A DNA stretch of 64,000 nucleotides from Metallyticus violacea (Eukaryota > Arthropoda > Insecta > Mantodea > Metallyticidae), in assembly GCA_030762175.1 (NCBI GenBank), contig JAUJEO010000019.1:3168001-3232000 (forward strand), given 5' to 3'. Positions 35,301-48,400 of the stretch are shown here, piece after piece. Positions within the stretch are counted from its first letter, which is position 1. Every line of letters begins with the position of its first letter. The notes under the pieces are model-generated. The model was not told the DNA's origin. It ran no database searches and saw only the letters and a program-made list of their open reading frames with translations. Both the position numbers and the translations under genes were made by a program.

Positions 35301-37400
35301 GATTTAAACGAAGTTTCCAAACTTCGAAAAAAATTTTTCTTCTTTTCGAGATTCTTTGCGCATAATATGCTTTTCTGAGTCTATCAAACTAGTATAATGA
35401 AAGAGAACCAGTTATCTCAAATAAGAACGGAAAAAAGTGATTCAAACGACGTTTCCAAACTTCGAAAAATTTTTTTTTTCTTTTCGAGAATTTTTGCGCA
35501 TAATATGCTTTACTGAGGCTATCAAACTAGTATAATGAAAGAGAACCAGTTATCTCAAATAAGAACGGGAAAAAAGTGATTCTAACGAAGTTTCCAAACT
35601 TCGAAAAAATTTTTTCTTCTTTTCGAGATTCTTTGCGCATAATATGCTTCTCTGAGGCTATCAAACTAGTATAATGAAAGAGAACAAGTTATCTCAAACA
35701 AGAACGGAAAAAAAGTGATTCTAACGTAGTTTCGAAACTTCCAAAAAAAATTTTTTTCTTTTCGAGATTCTTTGCGCATAATATGCTTTTCTGAGGCTAT
35801 CAAACTGTATAATGAAAGAGAACCAGTTATCTCAAATAAGAACGGAAAAAAGGGATTCCAACGAAGTTTTCAAACTTCGAAAAAAATTTTTCTTCTTTTC
35901 GAGATTCTTTGCGCATAATATGCTTTACTGAGGCTATCAAACTAGTATAATGAAAGAGAACCAGTTATCTCAAATAAGAACGGAAAAAAGTGATTCAAAC
36001 GACGTTTCCAAACTTCGAAAAAAATTTTTTTTCTTTTCGAGATTCTTTGCGCATAATATGCTTTACTGAGGCTATCAAACTAATATAATGAAAGAGAACC
36101 AGTTATCTCAAATAAGAACGGAAAAAAGTGATTCAAACGACGTTTCCAAACTTCGAAAAAATTTTTTTTTCTTTTCGAGATTCTTTGCGCATAATATGCT
36201 TTACTGAGGCTATCAAACTAGTATAATGAAAGAGAACCAGTTATCTCAAATAAGAACGGAAAAAAGTGATTGAAACGACGTTTCCAAACTTCGAAAAAAA
36301 TTTTTTTTCTTTTCGAGATTCTTTGCGCATAATATGCTTTACTGAGGCTATCAAACTAGTAATATGAAAGAGAACCAGTTATCTCAAATAAGAACGGAAA
36401 AAAAGTGATTCTAACGAAGTTTCCAAACTTCGAAAAAATTTTTTTTCTTTTCGAGATTCTTTGCGCATAATATGCTTTTCTGAGGCTATCAAAGTAGTAT
36501 AATGAAAGAGAACCAGTTATCTCAAATAAGAACCGAAAAAAAGTGATTCTAACGAATTTTCCAAACTTCGAAATACATTTTTTTTCTTTTCGAGATTCTT
36601 TGCGCATAATATGCTTTTCTGAGGCTATCAAACTAGTATAATGAAAGAGAACCAGTTATCTCAAATAAGAAAGGAAAAAAAGTGATTCTAACGAAGTTTC
36701 CAAACTTCGAAAAATTTTTTTTTCTTTTCGAGATTCTTTGCGCATAATATGCTTTTCTGAGGCTATCAAACTAGTATAATGAAAGAGAACCAGTTAACTC
36801 AAATAAGAATGGAAAAAAAGTGATTCTAAGAAAGTTTCTAAGCTTCGAAAATAATTTTTTTTCATTTCGAGATTCTTTGCGCATAATATGCTTTTCTGAG
36901 GCTATCAAACTAGTATAATGAAAGAGAACCAGTTATCTCAAATAAGAACGGAAAAAAGTGATTCAAACGACGTTTCCAAACTTCGAAAAATTTTTTTTTT
37001 CTTTTCGAGATTTTTTGCGCATAATATGCTTTACTGAGGCTATCAAACTAGTATAATGAAAGAGAACCAGTTATCTCAAATAAGAACGGAAAAAAAGTGA
37101 TTCTAACGAAGTTTCCAAACTTCGAAAAAAAATTTTCTTCTTTTCGAGATTCTTTGCGCATAATATTCTTCTCTGAGGCTATCAAACTAGTATAATGAAA
37201 GAGAACAAGTTATCTCAAACAAGAACGGAAAAAAAGTGATTCTAACGAAGTTTCCAAACTTCGAAAAAATTTTTTTTTCTTTTCGAGATTCTTTGCGCAT
37301 AATATGCTTTTCTGAGGCTATCAAACTGTATAATGAAAGAGAACTAGTTATCTCAAATAAGAACAGAAAAAAGTGATTCTAACGACGTTTCCAAACTTCG
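34290..37400. repeat. Segment colinear with 60,480-63,590 (offset 26,190 bp)
   Basis: Shared landmarks include the CATTTATC module (34,712 and 60,903), CCAGTTAGCTC, CGAGAATTTTTGCGC (about 35,485 and 61,675), CTAGTAATATG (about 36,357 and 62,547), GAAATACATT, AAGAAAGTTTCTAAGC, ATATTCTTCTCTG (about 37,165 and 63,355), and CTGTATAATG with GAACTAG (about 37,326 and 63,516). The stretch overlaps the end of the HOR-B fragment and leads into HOR-C. No gene is present. Confidence 0.82.
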
Positions 37401-40400
37401 AAAAAAAATTTTTTTCTTTTCGAGTTTCTTTGCGCATAATATGCTTTTCTGAGGCTATCAAACTACTATAATGAAAGAGAACCAGTTTTCTCAAATAAGA
37501 ACGGAAAAAAGTGATTTAAACGACGTTTCCAAACTTCGAAAAAATTTTTTTTCTTTTCGAGATTCTTTGCGCATAATATGCTTTACTGAGACTATCAAAC
37601 TAGTATAATGAAAGAGAACCAGTTATCTCAAATAAGAACGGAAAAAAGTGATTCAAACGACGTTTCCAAACTTCGAAAAAAAATTTTTTTCTTTTCGAGA
37701 TTCTTTGCGCATAATATGCTTTACTGAGGCTATCAAACTAGTATAATGAAAGAGAACCAGTTATCTCAAATAAGAACGGAAAAAAGTGATTTAAACGACG
37801 TTTCCAAACTTCGAAAAAAAATTTTTTTCTTTTCGAGATTCTCTGCGCATAATATGCTTTTCTGAGGCTATCAAACTAGTATAATGAAAGAGAATCAGTT
37901 ATCTCAAATAAGAACGGAAAAAAGTGATTCAAACGACGTTTTCAAACTTGGAAAAAAATTTTTTTTCTTTTCGAGATTCTTTGCGCATAATATGCTTTAC
38001 TGAGGCTATCAAACTAGTATAATGAAAGAGAACCAGTTATCTCAAATAAGAACGGAAAAAAAGTGATACAAACGAAGTTTCCAAACTTCAAAAAAAATTT
38101 TTTTTCTTTTCCACATTCTTTGCGCATAATATGCTTTTCTGAGGCTATCAAACTAGAATAATGAAAGAGAACCAGTTATCTCAAACAAGAACGGAAAAAA
38201 AGTGATTTTAAAGAAGTTTACAAACATCGAAAAAGAATTTTCTTCTTTTCGAGATTCTTTGCGCATAATATGCTTTTCTGGGGCTATCAAAATAGTATAA
38301 TGAAAGAGAACCAGTTATCTCAAATAAGAACGGAAAAAAAGTGATTCTAACAAAGTTTCCAAACTTCGAAAAAAAATTTTTTTCTTTTCGAGATTATTTG
38401 CGCATAATATGCTTTACTGAGGCTATCAAACTAGTATAATGAAAGAGAACCAGTTATCTCAAATAAGAACGGAAAAAAAGTGATTCAAACGAAGTTTCCA
38501 AACTTCGAAAAAAAATTGTTTTTCTTTTCGAGATTCTTTGCGCATAATATGATTTTCTGAGGCTATCAAACTACTATAATGAAAGAGAACCAGTTATCTC
38601 AAATAAGAACGGAAAAAAGTGACACAAACGACGTTTCCAAACTTCGAAAAAAATTTTTTTTCTTTTCGAGATTCTTTGCGCATAATATGCTTTACTGAGG
38701 CTATCAAACTAGTATAATGAAAGAGAACCAGTTATCTGAAATAAGAACGGAAAAAAGTGATTCTAACGAAGTTTCCAAACTTCGAAAAAATTTTTTTTCT
38801 TTTCGAGATTCTTTGCGCATAATATGCTTTTCTGAGGCTATCAAAGTAGTATAATGAAAGAGAACCAGTTATCTCAAATAAGAACGGAAAAAAAGTGATT
38901 CTAACGAAGTTTCCAAACTTCGAAAAAAATTTTTTTTCTTTTCGAGATTCTTTGCGCATAATATGCTTTACTGATGCTATCAAACTAGTATAATGAAAGA
39001 GAACCAGTTATCTCAAATTAGAACGGAAAAAAAGTGATTCTCAGGAAGTTTCCAAACTTCGAAAAAAATTTTTTTTTATTTCTTAATTCTTTGCGCATAA
39101 TATGCTTTTCTGAGGCTATCAAACTAGTATAATGAAAGAGAACCAGTTATCTCAAATAAGAACGAAAAAAAAGTGATTCTAAAGAAGTTTCCTAACTTCA
39201 AAAAAAAAAAATTTTTCTTTTCGAGATTCTTTGCGCTTAATATGCTTTTCTGAGGCTATCAAACTAGTATAATGAAAGAGAACCAGTTATCTCAAATAAG
39301 AACGGAAAAAAAGTGATTCTAACGAGGTTTCCAAACTTCGAAAAAAATTTTTTTTCTTTTCGAGATTCTTTGCGCATAATATGCTTTTCTGAGGCTATCA
39401 AACCAGTATAATGAAAGAGAACCAGTTAGCTCAAATAAGAACGGAAAAAAAATGATTCTAACGAAGTTTACAAACTTCAAAAAAAATTTTTTTTCTTTTC
39501 GAGATTCTTTGCGCATAAAATGCTTCTCTGAGGCTATCAAACTAGTATAATGAAAGAGAACCAGTTATCTCAAACAAGAACGGAAAAAAAGTGATTTAAA
39601 CGTAGTTTCCAAACTTCGAAAAAAATTTTTCTTATTTTCGAGATTCTTTGCGCATAATATGCTTTTCTGAGGCTATCAAACTAGTATAATGAAAGAGAAC
39701 CAGTTATCTCAAATAAGAACGGAAAAAAGTGATTCAAACGACGTTTCCAAACTTCGAAAAAAATTTTTTTTATCTTTTCGAGATTCTTTGCGCATAATAT
39801 GCTTTTCTGAGGCTATCAAACTGTATAATGAAAGAGAACTAGTTATCTCAAATAAGATCGGGAAAAAGTGATTCTAACGACGTTTCCAAACTTCGAAAAA
39901 AAAATTTTTTCTTTTTGAGATTCTTTGCGCATAATATGCTTTTCTGAGGCTATCAAACTACTATAATGAAAGAGAACCAGTTATCTCAAATAAGAACGGA
40001 AAAAAGTGATTTAAACGACGTTTCCAAACTTCGAAAAAATTTTTTTTCTTTTCGAGATTCTTTGCGCATAATATGCTTTACTGAGGCTATCAAACTAGTA
40101 TAATGAAACAGAACCAGTTATCTCAAATAAGAACGGAAAAAAGTGATTCAAACGACGTTTCCAAACTTCGAAAAAAAATTTTTTTCTTTTCGAGATTCTT
40201 TGCGCATAATATGCTTTTCTGAGGCTATCAAACTACTATAATGAAAGAGAACCAGTTTTCTCAAATAAGAACGGAAAAAAGTGATTTAAACGACGTTTCC
40301 AAACTTCGAAAAAATTTTTTTTCTTTTCGAGATTCTTTGCGCATAATATGCTTTACTGAGACTATCAAACTAGTATAATGAAAGAGAACCAGTTATCTCA

Positions 40401-43400
40401 AATAAGAACGGAAAAAAGTGATTCAAACGACGTTTCCAAACTTCGAAAAAAAATTTTTTTCTTTTCGAGATTCTTTGCGCATAATATGCTTTACTGAGGC
40501 TATCAAACTAGTATAATGAAAGAGAACCAGTTATCTCAAATAAGAACGGAAAAAAGTTATTTAAACGACGTTTCCAAACTTCGAAAAAAAATTTTTTTCT
40601 TTTCGAGATTCTTTGCGCATAATATGCTTTTCTGAGGCTATCAAACTAGTATAATGAAAGAGAACCAGTTATCTCAAATAAGAACGGAAAAAAGTGATTC
40701 AAACGACGTTTTCAAACTTGGAAAAAATTTTTTTTTCTTTTCGAGATTCTTTGCGCATAATATGCTTTACTGAGGCTATCAAACTAGTATAATGAAAGAG
40801 AACCAGTTATCTCAAATAAGAACGGAAAAAAAGTGATACAAACGAAGTTTCCAAACTTCAAAAAAAATTTTTTTTCTTTTCCACATTCTTTGCGCATAAT
40901 ATGCTTTTCTGAGGCTATCAAACTAGTATAATGAAAGAGAACCAATTATCTCAAACAAGAACGGAAAAAAAGTGATTCTAACAAAGTTTCCAAACTTCGA
41001 AAAAAAATTTTTTTCTTTTCGAGATTATTTGCGCATAATATGCTTTACTGATGCTATCAAACTAGTATAATGAAAGAGAACCAGTTATCTCAAATTAGAA
41101 CGGAAAAAAAGTGATTCTCAGGAAGTTTCCAAACTTCGAAAAAAATTTTTTTTTATTTCTTAATTCTTTGCGCATAATATGCTTTTCTGAGGCTATCAAA
41201 CTAGTATAATGAAAGAGAACCAGTTATCTCAAATAAGAACGAAAAAAAAGTGATTCTAAAGAAGTTTCCTAACTTCAAAAAAAAAAATTTTTTCTTTTCG
41301 AGATTCTTTGCGCTTAATATGCTTTTCTGAGGCTATCAAACTAGTATAATGAAAGAGAACCAGTTATCTCAAATAAGAACGGAAAAAAAGTGATTCTAAC
41401 GAGGTTTCCAAACTTCGAAAAAAATTTTTTTTCTTTTCGAGAATCTTTGCGCATAATATGCTTTTCTGAGGCTATCAAACCAGTATAATGAAAGAGAACC
41501 AGTTAGCTCAAATAAGAACGGAAAAAAAGTGATTCTAACGAAGTTTCCAAACTTCAAAAAAAATTTTTTTTCTTTTTGAGATTCTTTGCGCATAAAATGC
41601 TTCTCTGAGGCTATCAAACTAGTATAATGAAAGAGAACGAGTTATCTCAAACAAGAACGGAAAAAAAGTGATTTAAACGAAGTTTCCAAACTTCGAAAAA
41701 AATTTTTCTTCTTTTCGAGATTCTTTGCGCATAATATGCTTTTCTGAGGCTATCAAACTAGTATAATGAAAGAGAACCAGTTATCCCAAATAAGAACGGA
41801 AAAAAGTGATTCAAAAGACGTTTCCAAACTTCGAAAAAAATTTTTTTTATCTTTTCGAGATTCTTTGCGCATAATATGCTTTTCTGAGGCTATCAAACTG
41901 TATAATGAAAGAGAACTAGTTATCTCAAATAAGATCGGGAAAAAGTGATTCTAACGACGTTTCCAAACTTCGAAAAAAAATTTTTTTCTTTTCGAGATTC
42001 TTTGCGCATAATATGCTTTTCTGAGGCTATCAAACTACTATAATGAAAGAGAACCAGTTATCTCAAATAAGAACGGAAAAAAGTGATTTAAACGACGTTT
42101 CCAAACTTCAAAAAAAATTTTTTTTCTTTTCCACATTCTTTGCGCATAATATGCTTTTCTGAGGGTATCAAACTAGTATAATGAAAGAGAACCAGTTATC
42201 TCAAACAAGAACGGAAAAAAAGTGATTTTAAAGCAGTTTACAAACATCGAAAAAAAATTTTCTTCTTTTCGAGATTCTTTGCGCATAATATGCTTTTCTG
42301 GGGCTATCAAAATAGTATAATGAAAGAGAACCAGTTATCTCAAATAAGAACGGAAAAAAAGTGATTCTAACAAAGTTTCCAAACTTCGAAAAAAAATTTT
42401 TTTCTTTTCGAGATTATTTGCGCATAATATGCTTTACTGAGGCTATCAAACTAGTATAATGAAAGAGAACCAGTTATCTCAAATAAGAACGGAAAAAAAG
42501 TGATTCAAACGAAGTTTCCAAACTTCGAAAAAAAATTGTTTTCTTTTCGAGATTCTTTGCGCATAATATGATTTTCTGAGGCTATCAAACTACTATAATG
42601 AAAGAGAACCAGTTATCTCAAATAAGAACGGAAAAAAGTGACACAAACGACGTTTCCAAACTTCGAAAAAAATTTTTTTTCTTTTCGAGATTCTTTGCGC
42701 ATAATATGCTTTACTGAGGCTATCAAACTAGTATAATGAAAGAGAACCAGTTATCTCAAATAAGAACGGAAAAAAAGTGATTCTAACGAAGTTTCCAAAC
42801 TTCGAAAAAATTTTTTTTCTTTTCGAGATTCTTTGCGTATAATATGCTTTTCTGAGGCTATCAAAGTAGTATAATGAAAGAGAACCAGTTATCTCAAATA
42901 AGAACGGAAAAAAAGTGAATCTCAGGAAGTTTCCAAACTTCGAAAAAAATTTTTTTTTATTTCTTAATTCTTTGCGCATAATATGCTTTTCTGAGGCTAT
43001 CAAACTAGTATAATGAAAGAGAACCAGTTATCTCAAATAAGAACGAAAAAAAAGTGATTCTAAAGAAGTTTCCTAACTTCAAAAAAAAAAATTTTTTCTT
43101 TTCGAGATTCTTTGCGCTTAATATGCTTTTCTGAGGCTATCAAACTAGTATAATGAAAGAGAACCAGTTATCTCAAATAAGAACGGAAAAAAAATGATTC
43201 TAACGAGGTTTCCAAACTTCGAAAAAAATTTTTTTTCTTTTCGAGACTCTTTGCGCATAATATGCTTTTCTGAGGCTATCAAACCAGTATAATGAAAGAG
43301 AACCAGTTAGCTCAAATAAGAACGGAAAAAAAATGATTCTAACGAAGTTTCCAAACTTCAAAAAAAAATTTTTTTCTTTTCGAGGTTCTTTGCGCATAAA

Positions 43401-46400
43401 ATGCTTCTCTGAGGCTATCAAACTAGTATAATGAAAGAGAACCAGTTATCTCAAACAAGAACGGAAAAAAAGTGATTTAAACGTAGTTTCCAAACTTCGA
43501 AAAAAATTTTTCTTCTTTTCGAGATTATTTGCGCATAATATGCTTTTCTGAGGCTATCAAACTAGTATAATGAAAGAGAACCAGTTATCTCAAATAAGAA
43601 CGGAAAAAAGTGATTCAAACGACGTTTCCAAACTTCGAAAAAAATTTTTTTTATCTTTTCGAGATTCTTTGCGCATAATATGCTTTTCTGAGGCTATCAA
43701 ACTGTATAATGAAAGAGAACTAGTTATCTCAAATAAAATCGGGAAAAAGTGATTCTAACGACGTTTCCAAACTTCGAAAAAAAATTTTTTTCTTTTTGAG
43801 ATTCTTTGCGCATAATATGCTTTTCTGAGGCTATCAAACTACTATAATGAAAGAGAACCAGTTATCTCAAATAAGAACGGAAAAAAGTGATTTAAACGAC
43901 GTTTCCAAACTTCGAAAAAATTTTTTATTCTTTTCGAGATTCTTTGCGCATAATATGCTTTACTGAGGCTATCAAACTAGTATAATGAAACAGAACCAGT
44001 TATCTCAAATAAGAACGGAAAAAAGTGATTCAAACGACGTTTCCAAACTTCGAAAAAAAATTTTTTTCTTTTCGAGATTCTTTGCGCATAATATGCTTTT
44101 CTGAGGCTATCAAACTACTATAATGAAAGAGAACCAGTTATCTCAAATAAGAACGGAAAAAATGTGATTGAAACGACGTTTCCAAACTTCGAAAAAAAAT
44201 TTTTTTCTTTTCGAGATTCTTTGCGCATAATATGCTTTACTGAGGCTATCAAACTAGTATAATGAAAGAGAACCAGTTATCTCAAATAAGAACGGAAAAA
44301 AGTGATTCAAACGAAGTTTCCAAACTTCGAAAAAAAATTTTTTTCTTTTCGAGATTCTTTGCGCATAATATGCTTTACTGAGGCTATCAAACTAGTATAA
44401 TGAAAGAGAACCAGTTATCTCAAATAAGAACGGAAAAAAAGTGATTCAAACGAAGTTTCCAAACTTCGAAAAATTTTTTTTTCTTTTCGAGATTCTTTGC
44501 GCATAATATGATTTTCTGAGGCTATCAAACTACTATAATGAAAGAGAACCAGTTATCTCAAATAAGAACGGAAAAAAGTGATTCAAACGACGTTTCCAAA
44601 CTTCGAAAAAAATTTTTTTTCTTTTCGAGATTCTTTGCGCATAATATGCTTTACTGAGGCTATCAAACTAGTATAATGAAAGAGAACCAGTTATCTCAAA
44701 TAAGAACGGAAAAAAAGTGATACAAACGAAGTTTCCAAACTTCAAAAAAAATTTTTTTTCTTTTTCACATTCTTTGCGCATAATATGCTTTTCTGAGGCT
44801 ATCAAACTAGTATCATGAAAGAGAACCAGTTATCTCAAACAAGAACGGAAAAAAAGTGATTTTAAAGAAGTTTACAAACATCGAAAAAAAATTTTCTTCT
44901 TTTCGAGATTCTTTGCGCATAATATGCTTTTCTGGGGCTATCAAAATAGTATAATGAAAGAGAACCAGTTATCTCAAATAAGAACGGAAAAAAAGTGATT
45001 CTAACAAAGTTTCCAAACTTCGAAAAAAATTTTTTTTCTTTTCGAGATTATTTGCGCATAATATGCTTTACTGAGGCTATCAAACTAGTATAATGAAAGA
45101 GAACCAGTTATCTCAAATAAGAACGGAAAAAAAGTGATTCAAACAAAGTTTCCAAACTTCGAAAAAAAATTGTTTTCTTTTCGAGATTCTTTGCGCATAA
45201 TATGATTTTCTGAGGCTATCAAACTACTATAATGAAAGAGAACCAGTTATCTCAAATAAGAACGAAAAAAAGTGACACAAACGACGTTTCCCAACTTCGA
45301 AAAAAAATTTTTTTCTTTTCGAGATTCTTTGCGCATAATATGCTTTACTGAGGCTATCAAACTAGTATAATGAAAGAGAACCAGTTATCTCAAATAAGAA
45401 CGGAAAAAAAGTGATTCTAACGAAGTTTCCAAACTTCGAAAAAAATTTTTTTTCTTTTCGAGATTCTTTGCGCATAATATGCTTTACTGATGCTATCAAA
45501 CTAGTATAATGAAAGAGAACCAGTTATCTCAAATTAGAACGGAAAAAAAGTGATTCTCAGGAAGTTTCCAAACTTCGAAAAAAATTTTTTTTTATTTCTT
45601 AATTCTTTGCGCATAATATGCTTTTCTGAGGCTATCAAACTAGTATAATGAAAGAGAACCAGTTATCTCAAATAAGAACGAAAAAAAAAGTGATTCTAAA
45701 GAAGTTTCCTAAGTTCAAAAAAAAAAATTTTTTTCTTTTCGAGATTCTTTGCGCTTAATATGCTTTTCTGAGGCTATCAAACTAGTATAATGAAAGAGAA
45801 CCAGTTATCTCAAATAAGAACGGAAAAAAAGTGATTCAAACGAGGTTTCCAAACTTCGAAAAAAATTTTTTTTCTTTTCGAGATTCTTTGCGCATAAAAA
45901 GCTTTTCTGAGGCTATCAAACCAGTATAATGAAAGAGAACCAGTTAGCTCAAATATGAACGGAAAAAAAGTGATTCTAACGAAGTTTCCAAACTTCAAAA
46001 AAAAATTTTTTTCTTTTCGAGATTCTTTGCGCATAAAATGCTTCTCTGAGGCTATCAAACTAGTATAATGAAAGAGAACGAGTTATCTCAAACAAGAACG
46101 GAAAAAAAGTGATTTAAACGATGTTTCCAAACTTCGAAAAAATTTTTTCTTCTTTTCGAGATTCTTTGCGCATAATATGCTTTTCTGAGGCTATCAAACT
46201 AGTATAATGAAAGAGAACCAGTTATCTCAAATAAGAACGGAAAAAAGTGATTCAAACGACGTTTCCAAACTTCGAAAAAAATTTTTTTTATCTTTTCGAG
46301 ATTCTTTGCGCATAATATGCTTTTCTGAGGCTATCAAACTGTATAATGAAAGAGAACTAGTTATCTCAAATAAGATCGGGAAAAAGTGATTCTAACGACG

Positions 46401-46500
46401 TTTCCAAACTTCGAAAAAAAATTTTTTTCTTTTCGAGATTCTTTGCGCATAATATGCTTTTCTGAGGCTTTCAAACTACTATAATGAAAGAGAACCATTT
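37400..46500. repeat. HOR-C: 19/20-monomer unit with shortened copies
   Basis: Markers recur at unequal steps that are whole numbers of monomers. TTCCACATTCTTTG lies at about 38,111, 40,881, 42,131 and 44,766 (TTTCACATTC): 2,770, 1,250 and 2,635 bp. TTTCTTAATTC lies at about 39,078, 41,152, 42,958 and 45,592. CGAGGTTTCC lies at about 39,324, 41,401, 43,205 and 45,842. CTGTATAATG with GAACTAG lies at about 39,821, 41,898, 43,702 and 46,338. The largest steps give the 2,635-2,770-bp unit, and the shorter ones are copies missing several monomers. The order of markers is the same as in HOR-A, so the two are related. No gene is present. Confidence 0.82.
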
Positions 46501-48400
46501 ATCTCAAATAAGAACGGAAAAAAGTGATTTAAACGACGTTTCCAAACTTCGAAAAAATTTTTTTTCTTTTCGAGATTCTTTGCGCATAATATGCTTTACT
46601 GAGGCTATCAAACTAGTATAATGAAAGAGAACCAGTTATCTCAAATAAGAACGGAAGAAAGTGATTCAAACGACGTTTCAAAACTTCGAAAAAAAATTTT
46701 TTTCTTTTCGAGATTCTTTGCGCATAATATGCTTTACTGAGGCTATCAAACTAGTATATAGAAAGAGAACCAGTTATCTCAAATAAGAACGGAAAAAAGT
46801 GATTTAAACGACGTTTCCAAACTTCGAAAAAAATTTTTTTTCTTTTCGAGATTCTTTGCGCTTAATATGCTTTACTGAGGCTATCAAACTAGTATAATGA
46901 AAGAGAACCAGTTATCTCAAATAAGAACGGAAAAAAGTGATTCAAACGACGTTTCCAAACTTCGAAAAAAATTTTTTTTCTTTTCGAGATTCTTTGCGCA
47001 TAATATGCTTTACTGAGGCTATCAAACTAGTATAATGAAAGAGAACCAGTTATCTCAAATAAGAACGGAAAAAAGTGATTCAAACGACGTTTCCAAACTT
47101 CGAAAAAAATTTTTTTTCTTTTCGAGATTCTTTGCGCATAATATGCTTTACTGAGGCTATCAAACTAGTATAATGAAAGAGAACCAGTTATCTGAAATAA
47201 GAACGGAAAAAGTGATTGAAACGACGTTTCCAAACTTCGAAAAAAATTTTTTTTCTTTTCGAGATTCTTTGCGCATAATATGCTTTACTGAGGCTATTAA
47301 CTAGTATAATGAAAGAGAACCAGTTATCTCAAATAAGAATGGAAAAAAAGTGATTCTAAGGAAGTTTCCAAACTTCGAAAAAAAATTTTTTTCATTTCGA
47401 GATTCTTTGCGCATAATATGCTTTTCTGAGGCTATCAAACTACTATAATGAAAGAGAACCAGTTATCTCAAATAAGAACGGAAAAAAGTGATTCAAACGA
47501 CGATTCCAAACTTCGAAAAAATTTTTTTTTCTTTTCGAGATTCTTTGCGCATAATATGCTTTACTGAGGCTATCAAAGTAGTATAATGAAAGAGAACCAG
47601 TTATATGAAATAAGAACGGAAAAAAAGTTATTCAAACGAAGTTTCCAAACTTCGAAAAAAAATTTTTTTCTTTTCGAGATTCTTTGCGCATAATATGCTC
47701 TTCTGAGGCTATCAAACTAGTATAATGAAAGAGAACCAGTTATCTCAAATAAGAACGGAAAAAAAGTGATTCTAACGAAGTTTCCAAACTTCGAAAAAAA
47801 TTTTTTTTCTTTTCGAGATTCTTTGCGCATACAATGCTTTTCTGAGGCTATCAAAGCAGTATAATGAAAGAGAACCAGTTAGCTCAAATAAGAACGGAAA
47901 AAAAGTGATTCTAACGAAGTTTCCAAACTTCAAAAAAAATTTTTTTTCTTTTCGAGATTCTTTGCGCATAAAATGCTTCTCTGAGGCTATCAAACTAGTA
48001 TAATGAAAGAGAACCAGTTATCTCAAACAAGAACGGAAAAAAAGTGATTTAAACGAAGTTTCCAAACTTCGAAAAAAATTTTTCTTCTTTTCGAGATTCT
48101 TTGCGCATAATATGCTTTTCTGAGTCTATCAAACTAGTATAATGAAAGAGAACCAGTTATCTCAAATAAGAACGGAAAAAAGTGATTCAAACGACGTTTC
48201 CAAACTTCGAAAAATTTTTTTTTTCTTTTCGAGATTTTTTGCGCATAATATGCTTTACTGAGGCTATCAAACTAGTATAATGAAAGAGAACCAGTTATCT
48301 CAAATAAGAACGGAAAAAAAGTGGTTCTAACGAAGTTTCAAAACTTCGAAAAAAATTTTTCTTCTTTTCGAGATTCTTTGCGGATAATATGCTTCTCTGA
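46500..48400. repeat. Ordinary satellite between HOR-C and HOR-D
   Basis: These are mostly 138-bp-type monomers (GATTCAAACGACG) without a clear higher-order period in their first half. From about 47,690 the GCTCTTCTGAGG, CCAGTTAGCTC-type and ATAAAATGCTTCTCTG module reappears, without the CTAGCATAATG monomer. One copy near 47,295 reads GGCTATTAACTAG with a short internal deletion. One near 46,755 reads GTATATAGAAAG instead of GTATAATGAAAG. No gene is present. Confidence 0.75.

Noticed and set aside
37400..46500. A transposon or other insertion that might explain the irregular spacing in HOR-C
   Set aside because: All spacings are whole numbers of monomers and every base reads as satellite, so monomer loss explains the irregularity.
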